Assembly (NCBI GenBank): GCA_964459445.1
Contig: CAYWMP010000208.1
Coordinates: 1 to 9,665, forward strand
Length of the DNA stretch: 9,665 nt
Origin: CAYWMP01 sp964459445
GTDB lineage: Bacteria; Desulfobacterota; DSM-4660; Desulfatiglandales; HGW-15
Reading direction: 5' to 3'
In this document: positions 5,500-9,665 of the stretch, in pieces
How positions within the stretch are numbered: position 1 is the first letter of the stretch
Layout of the letters: every line of letters starts with the position of its first letter
The notes under the pieces: model-generated
The model's database searches: none
Seen by the model: only the letters and a program-made list of their open reading frames with translations
What the model was told of the DNA's origin: nothing
Position numbers and translations under genes: made by a program

Positions 5500-6309
5500 C
5501 TATAGTCCCTTCTCACTTGCTCTTATAGCCATACGGTCAACGAGACAGGGCGCAACCAGTTTCAGCCACACCCCAACCTTGCCCCGCAGACCCATAATCA
5601 ATTCGCGTTTTCTAAGGGTAGCAGCCTGAAGGATCAAGCGTGCGCACGCATCCACTGTCATGGCCTCTGATTCGCGCACGGGACTGGTTTCCACCGGATT
5701 ACCGTCCGGGCCAACCGCTTCCTTTCGCAGTTCTGTTGCCACAAACCCTGGGTAGACCAATGTGACGCTCACGCCGTCCTCAGCCAGTTCCATGCGAAGT
5801 GTGTCAAAAAACCCGACCATGGCGTGTTTGCTCGCAGCATATCCACTCCGCTTGGGCAATCCGGTTTTGCCGGCCAGGCTGGAAATGGCCACGATCCTTC
5901 CTTTGCTTTTTTTCAGAAAGGGAAGGGCATAATGGGTGCAGTAGACGCTGCCGAAGAAGTTCACCTGCATGACTTTTTCGATGGGTTCGAGGTCCCGCGT
6001 CTCGTCGAATCTGGCCAGCATGGTGATGCCGGCGTTGTTAATGAGCGTATCTATACGACTGTATTCCGAAATGGTTTGTTCAATCAAGTGCGCGCATTGG
6101 GCCTTCTCGGTAACATCCGCAAGGACAGTGAGGACCTTGCCGCCCAGTTCACGGCAGAGGGCACCGGTTTCGTCCAAGTTTCCTGCATCGCGATCCCCTA
6201 AGGCAATCCAAGCGCCCTGCTCAGCCAATTGTAGCGCTAACTCGCGCCCAATGCCTGAAGATGCTCCGGTGATAACAACAACGCGTTCCTTAAAGGATGG
6301 ATTTTTCAT
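5500..6309 (-). CDS. SDR-family NAD(P)-dependent oxidoreductase (classical)
   Basis: This 269-residue protein is a complete classical short-chain dehydrogenase with a Rossmann fold. It shows the cofactor loop TGASSGIG (14-21), an acidic residue at the end of the second strand (Asp39 in LGDRD, favouring NAD over NADP), NNAG (91-94), Asn117, catalytic Ser144, and Tyr157 with Lys161 in YAASK. PGFV (187-190) follows the active site. The C-terminal part, with hydrophobic LKLVAP, may contact membranes or lipid substrates, as in the 11-beta-HSD/DHRS-like branch. It lies 85 bases downstream of the sugar-transporter ATPase on the same strand, with AAGGG as a ribosome binding site. Oxidation of an imported sugar or polyol is therefore one possibility and lipid or steroid-like carbonyl reduction another; sequence does not decide. 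Confidence 0.9.
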   Translation of the reverse strand: MKNPSFKERVVVITGASSGIGRELALQLAEQGAWIALGDRDAGNLDETGALCRELGGKVLTVLADVTEKAQCAHLIEQTISEYSRIDTLINNAGITMLARFDETRDLEPIEKVMQVNFFGSVYCTHYALPFLKKSKGRIVAISSLAGKTGLPKRSGYAASKHAMVGFFDTLRMELAEDGVSVTLVYPGFVATELRKEAVGPDGNPVETSPVRESEAMTVDACARLILQAATLRKRELIMGLRGKVGVWLKLVAPCLVDRMAIRASEKGL

Positions 6310-6338
6310 TTAGGCCCTTCTATTTCGACTTCATCAGA

Positions 6339-6375
6339 TTGGGGACGACTGTTATCAAAAGATTTAAGTCCCCAA
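6339..6375. repeat. 8-bp inverted repeat between ATPase and dehydrogenase genes
   Basis: TTGGGGAC (6339-6346) is the exact reverse complement of GTCCCCAA (6368-6375), with a 21-base A/T-rich loop. It fills most of the 85-base gap between the ABC ATPase and the dehydrogenase. It lacks a U tail, so it may be an operator or an mRNA stem that sets the relative expression of the two genes. Confidence 0.4.
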
Positions 6376-6394
6376 GATTTTGGATGGTAGCTCC

Positions 6395-7510
6395 CTAATT
6401 TTGCCGCTCTCCGGTGTCCGGGTCAAAGAAATGGGCTTTTGACATTTCGATCACCAGATTCATGATTTCTCCGGGGCGGCCGGCTTTATCGGGATGTGCG
6501 CGGCATGTGACTTTTATCCCGTTGATGTTCACAAACACCAACGTGTCAGGTCCTGTCGGTTCAACGACCTGGACCTCGCATTCGAGCCCAAATAGATGAG
6601 TATTATCGTCCTGATTGGTGAAACCGTCGGAAATGTGTTCGGGGCGAATCCCCAAGATGATTTCCCGGCCCACCCATGCATCAAATTGAATCTCCGCATA
6701 TTCAAGGGGAATGAAAAACGGTCTGCCTTTCACCGTTTCTAAGTGAAGGCCGGTCTTTCCATCTTCCTTAATGACACGGCACGGAATGAAATTCATGGAG
6801 GGGGAGCCGATAAAGCCAGCAACAAATAGGTTTGCGGGATTCTCGTAGACTTTTTGTGGGGTGTCCAGTTGTTGAATGAGCCCATCTTTCATAATAGCTA
6901 TACGGTCCGCCAGGGTCATGGCTTCGATCTGGTCGTGGGTTACGTAGACGATGGTCGTCTTTATCCGCTGGTGGAGTAATTTTATTTCGGTGCGCATCTC
7001 AACGCGCAGTTTTGCGTCAAGGTTGCTGAGGGGTTCGTCGAATAAAAAGATGACTGGATCTCTGGCTAAGGCGCGACCCATGGCTACACGCTGCCGTTGA
7101 CCACCCGACAGTTGCGAAGGCTTGCGATCCAGCAATTCGGAAATCTGCAACGTATTGGCAACCCTCTGGATCGTTTCTTGGATCTCTGTCTTTGGAACCC
7201 TTCGGGTTTCAAGGCCGAAGGACAGGTTTTTTCTGACATTCATGTTCGGATATAGCGCATAGGATTGAAATACCATGGCAATGTCGCGGTCTTTAGGCCT
7301 GACGTTGTTCACCACGCGATCGTTGATTCTGATTTCGCCGTCGGTAACGCTCTCCAAACCGGCGATCAAGTTCAACAAGGTGGATTTTCCGCATCCTGAT
7401 GGACCCACCAGCACAAGGCATTCACCCGATTCAATGCCCAGGGAGACGCCTTTTAGGACATCTACCGAGCCGAATTTCTTTGTCGCATTTTTTATTGTAA
7501 GAGATGCCAT
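6395..7510 (-). CDS. Sugar ABC transporter ATP-binding protein, MalK/UgpC family
   Basis: This 371-residue protein is the ATPase subunit that drives a carbohydrate importer from the cytoplasmic face. All nucleotide-binding motifs are intact: Walker A GPSGCGKST (36-44), Q-loop Gln82, signature LSGGQ (134-138), Walker B VIFLFDEP (153-160) and H-loop His192 in THD. The LSNLDAKLR that follows is typical of MalK-type proteins. The C-terminal part (about 235-371, with LGIRPEHI) is the TOBE/OB-fold regulatory domain of the subfamily. This subfamily usually serves di- or oligosaccharides, glycerol-3-phosphate or glucose, and the exact sugar is not readable. It is the third gene of the transporter operon, 46 bases after the MalG-type permease. 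The ATG is preceded only by a weak, A-rich ribosome binding site. Confidence 0.95.
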   Translation of the reverse strand: MASLTIKNATKKFGSVDVLKGVSLGIESGECLVLVGPSGCGKSTLLNLIAGLESVTDGEIRINDRVVNNVRPKDRDIAMVFQSYALYPNMNVRKNLSFGLETRRVPKTEIQETIQRVANTLQISELLDRKPSQLSGGQRQRVAMGRALARDPVIFLFDEPLSNLDAKLRVEMRTEIKLLHQRIKTTIVYVTHDQIEAMTLADRIAIMKDGLIQQLDTPQKVYENPANLFVAGFIGSPSMNFIPCRVIKEDGKTGLHLETVKGRPFFIPLEYAEIQFDAWVGREIILGIRPEHISDGFTNQDDNTHLFGLECEVQVVEPTGPDTLVFVNINGIKVTCRAHPDKAGRPGEIMNLVIEMSKAHFFDPDTGERQN

Positions 7511-7556
7511 AATGATTTTCTTTCACATATTTTTTAAGGTTTTCGCCTTTCTCATC

Positions 7557-8447
7557 TTACCCCTTGACTGCTCCGGCCGTAAGCCCGCGCAGGAAATACT
7601 TCCCTGCAACGATATAGACAAAAAGCGTGGGTAAGCCGGCGATAATGGCTGCGGCCATATCTACATTGTATTTTTTGATACCCGTGCTCGTATTGACCAG
7701 GTTGTTCAGGGCTACGGTTACGGGTTGGCTATCCCCTCCGGAGAAGGCGACGCCGAATAGAAAATCGTTCCAGATTTGAGTTATCTGCCAGATGATTGAT
7801 ACAACAAAGATCGGGATCGAGACCGGAAGGATAATCTTCCAGAAGATCCTAAAAAACCCTGCCCCGTCTATTTTTGCAGCCTTGACCAGGTCGGCCGGAA
7901 TCGTCACATAGAAATTCCGGAAAAAGAGGGTCGTAAAGGCCAGGCCGTAGACAGTGTGCACCACAATGAGGCCGGTCACACTCTGGGCAATGCCAAGCCG
8001 ACCGAGGGTACTTGCCATAGGCAGAAGGATGACCTGAAAGGGGATGAAACAACCGAGCAACAAACAGGAAAAAAAGGTTTCACTCCCCCTGAAACGCCAC
8101 ATTGAAAAGATATACCCGTTGGCCGCCCCAATTATCGTGGAGATTAGCACGGCCGGCACAACCATTCTCACTGAATTCCAAAAATAGCCTTTGATCCCTT
8201 CACACTTTACCCCGATGCAGGCAGTCGACCAGGCCTCTTTCCAGGCATCCAGCGTCAGCTCCCGGGGCCAGGAGATCAAGTAGCCGGTGCGTATGTCGGC
8301 CATGGTCTTCAGGGATGTGATGAGCATCACGAACAGAGGTATCAAGAAATAGATCGCTGCAATGATCAAAAACCCATAGATCATGGCCCTGCCGAAGATC
8401 GCTCCCGGGGTTCGATACATGGCTGTTGCAGGATTCTCCTTAGGCAT
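7557..8447 (-). CDS. Carbohydrate ABC transporter permease, MalG type
   Basis: This 296-residue inner-membrane subunit is of the usual length for MalG-like permeases, with six predicted membrane segments (first at about 21-45). The cytoplasmic EAA loop that docks on the ATPase is clear at 186-208 (LVKAAKIDGAG, then a basic stretch ending ILP). The C-terminal RGLTAGAVKG is a hallmark of the family. A periplasmic segment with two cysteines (Cys77 and Cys82) lies between TM1 and TM2 and could form a disulphide. Its first codons overlap the end of the MalF-type gene by eight bases, so the two permeases are translationally coupled. The overall sequence resembles glucose/mannose-type permeases, but the substrate is undetermined. 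Confidence 0.94.
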   Translation of the reverse strand: MPKENPATAMYRTPGAIFGRAMIYGFLIIAAIYFLIPLFVMLITSLKTMADIRTGYLISWPRELTLDAWKEAWSTACIGVKCEGIKGYFWNSVRMVVPAVLISTIIGAANGYIFSMWRFRGSETFFSCLLLGCFIPFQVILLPMASTLGRLGIAQSVTGLIVVHTVYGLAFTTLFFRNFYVTIPADLVKAAKIDGAGFFRIFWKIILPVSIPIFVVSIIWQITQIWNDFLFGVAFSGGDSQPVTVALNNLVNTSTGIKKYNVDMAAAIIAGLPTLFVYIVAGKYFLRGLTAGAVKG

Positions 8448-9555
8448 AACGCGTCTTTCTCAATTCGGAATACAGGTATGGAATGATGATGGCCATCACA
8501 GCAAAGAACATCATCATGGCACTGGAAGCACCAAATCCGAGGCGGCCCCGATTAAAGGCGAATGCATACATAAAGGTCGCGGGTAAATCAGAAGAAAATC
8601 CAGGCCCCCCGCGGGTCAGGACCATCACAAGGTCGAAACTCTTGATCGCGATATGAGACAGAATGATCATGGCGCTCAGGAAGACCGGACGCAGACTTGG
8701 AATAATGATGCGCCGGTAGATTCGGGGCAGAGAGGCCCCATCAACCTGGGCGGCTTTGATAATGGCATCATCAATGCCGCGAAGTCCGGCCAGAAAAAGG
8801 GCCATAACAAAACCGGTTGATTGCCATACGGCGGCTATAACGACCGTGTAGATGGCCATCTTGGAATTGACCAACCAATCAAAGGTAAATTCGGCGAAGC
8901 CCATGTTTCTGACAAGCCGTTCCACACCCAAATCGGGATTGAGAATCCACTTCCAGGCGGCGCCGGTAACAATGAAGGACAGTGCCATGGGGTACAAATA
9001 GAGCGTTCTCAAGACGCCTTCGGCGCGAATCCGCTGGTCGAGAAAAATCGCCAGGATCATCCCAAGGAAAATACAAAGTCCAATAAAAAGGGTTCCAAAG
9101 ATGACTAGATTCTTGAGGGCCACCATCCACCGGTCGCTCTTGAAGAGTTTTTTAAACTGAAAAAGGGGAGCACGGGTGTAGGCGTGTTTTAAGATGAGTT
9201 CTCTATACTTGCGGGTCTGTTCCGAACCCAATTGCTTTTTTACATTTCTCAGAAACTTACTCTTCCTATTCGTCAAATCCCGCCTTTTAAGGACTTGCAG
9301 GTTGTTCAAAAGGGTCTCAGGAACGCCATCATTTCTCATGCCCTCTAACGCACCATCGGAGATCTTGTACCCTGCGGCAATCTCGTATTTGGGTAGAAGC
9401 GCGGATTGCGTGAGGGATATCCAAGCAGTCCACAAAATGAAACCGTAGATGAAGACGAGGGCAGCTAGAAACGTTGGAGCCAAAACGAGTTTCGGGATAC
9501 CATCTTCCAGGTAGTCCAAAAACCCTTTGCGGTCGGTGCTTTTCATATTAGCCAT
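8440..9555 (-). CDS. Carbohydrate ABC transporter permease, MalF type, with extended first periplasmic loop
   Basis: This 371-residue inner-membrane permease pairs with the MalG-type subunit. TM1 spans about residues 22-48. The remaining core begins at DRWMVALKNL (141-150) and includes the EAA loop at about 263-287 (IIKAAQVDGAS, then IIIPSLRP) and the typical LTRGGPGFSS segment (333-342). Usual members are near 290-310 residues. The excess is a roughly 70-residue insert at about 59-128, between TM1 and TM2, which is charged, lysine/arginine-rich and predicted helical. Its DNA (about 9172-9381) looks more A/T-rich than the rest of the gene. It heads the visible operon; a solute-binding protein gene would be expected upstream, outside the window. 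The upstream ribosome binding site is weak, and an ATG three codons in is an alternative start. Confidence 0.93.
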   Translation of the reverse strand: MANMKSTDRKGFLDYLEDGIPKLVLAPTFLAALVFIYGFILWTAWISLTQSALLPKYEIAAGYKISDGALEGMRNDGVPETLLNNLQVLKRRDLTNRKSKFLRNVKKQLGSEQTRKYRELILKHAYTRAPLFQFKKLFKSDRWMVALKNLVIFGTLFIGLCIFLGMILAIFLDQRIRAEGVLRTLYLYPMALSFIVTGAAWKWILNPDLGVERLVRNMGFAEFTFDWLVNSKMAIYTVVIAAVWQSTGFVMALFLAGLRGIDDAIIKAAQVDGASLPRIYRRIIIPSLRPVFLSAMIILSHIAIKSFDLVMVLTRGGPGFSSDLPATFMYAFAFNRGRLGFGASSAMMMFFAVMAIIIPYLYSELRKTRYA

Positions 9556-9614
9556 CTTGCTCGATCAATGGAGCCCCACGGGTAAACCCATGGTACTCTT
9601 AAAATACCCGTCTT

Positions 9615-9664
9615 TCCATCCTCCGTAGCCCGTCCTCCGCAGTAGCACTGCTACGGAGGATGGA
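9615..9664. repeat. Palindromic repeat upstream of the transporter operon (REP-like)
   Basis: TCCATCCTCCGTAGC (9615-9629) and GCTACGGAGGATGGA (9650-9664) are perfect 15-bp reverse complements. The 20 bases between them contain a second GTCCTCCG...TAGC copy that can pair with the same right arm (alternative stem TCCTCCG/CGGAGGA). The sequence resembles the hairpin at the left edge of the window. It lies 60 bases upstream of the MalF-type start, probably between it and the missing binding-protein gene, where a stem could set relative transcript levels. Confidence 0.6.
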
Positions 9665-9665
9665 C

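Noticed and set aside
5824..6313. Long plus-strand frames (125 and 114 codons) opposite the dehydrogenase gene
   Set aside because: They lie antisense to a complete, motif-bearing SDR gene and their translations resemble no protein family.
9578..9611. ACGGGTA / TACCCGT 7-bp inverted repeat upstream of the permease
   Set aside because: It is short with a 20-base loop and can easily arise by chance beside the stronger palindrome at 9615-9664.

Overview
The window looks like a stretch of chromosome from a Gram-negative bacterium. An RlpA-type lipoprotein and Sec-exported envelope proteins imply an outer membrane. The style of the gene set, and the short imperfect palindromes and 'CTGTGTCTGTGG'-like intergenic repeats, resemble Desulfobacterota-type genomes; that taxonomic guess is inference only. 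No rRNA, tRNA, CRISPR array, insertion sequence or phage gene is visible. Ten protein-coding genes fill most of the window, and all appear intact.

Left part (1-2950): about 295 bases of gene-free DNA with two hairpins comes first. An MFS transporter of the monocarboxylate/oxalate-formate type follows on the minus strand (296-1555). A divergent plus-strand pair comes next: an RlpA-like septal lipoprotein (from about 1776 to 2465) and a PaaI-type hotdog thioesterase (2483-2950), very close together and probably co-transcribed.

Middle part (2951-6309): the convergent gap 2951-3254 holds a striking nested inverted-repeat structure. Four minus-strand genes follow: an ArsN2-like GNAT acetyltransferase (3255-3686), a secreted DUF2059 protein (3747-4289), an arginase/agmatinase-fold protein with a heavily altered active site (4430-5305) and a classical short-chain dehydrogenase (5500-6309). 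The 194-base gap before the arginase-like gene contains a 12-bp perfect hairpin and a dispersed repeat.

Right part (6395-9555): a minus-strand operon encodes a carbohydrate ABC importer, transcribed in the order MalF-type permease, MalG-type permease, MalK/UgpC-type ATPase. The short-chain dehydrogenase lies 85 bases downstream and could be co-expressed to oxidise the imported sugar or polyol. The solute-binding protein is not in the window and would be expected beyond its right end. The MalF-type permease has about 70 extra residues in its first periplasmic loop. The window ends in another palindromic repeat of the same kind as the one at its left edge.

I see no clear new multi-gene system. 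The points most worth following up are the variant arginase-fold enzyme, the permease insertion, the orphan ArsN2-like gene and the nested palindrome at 3039-3176.
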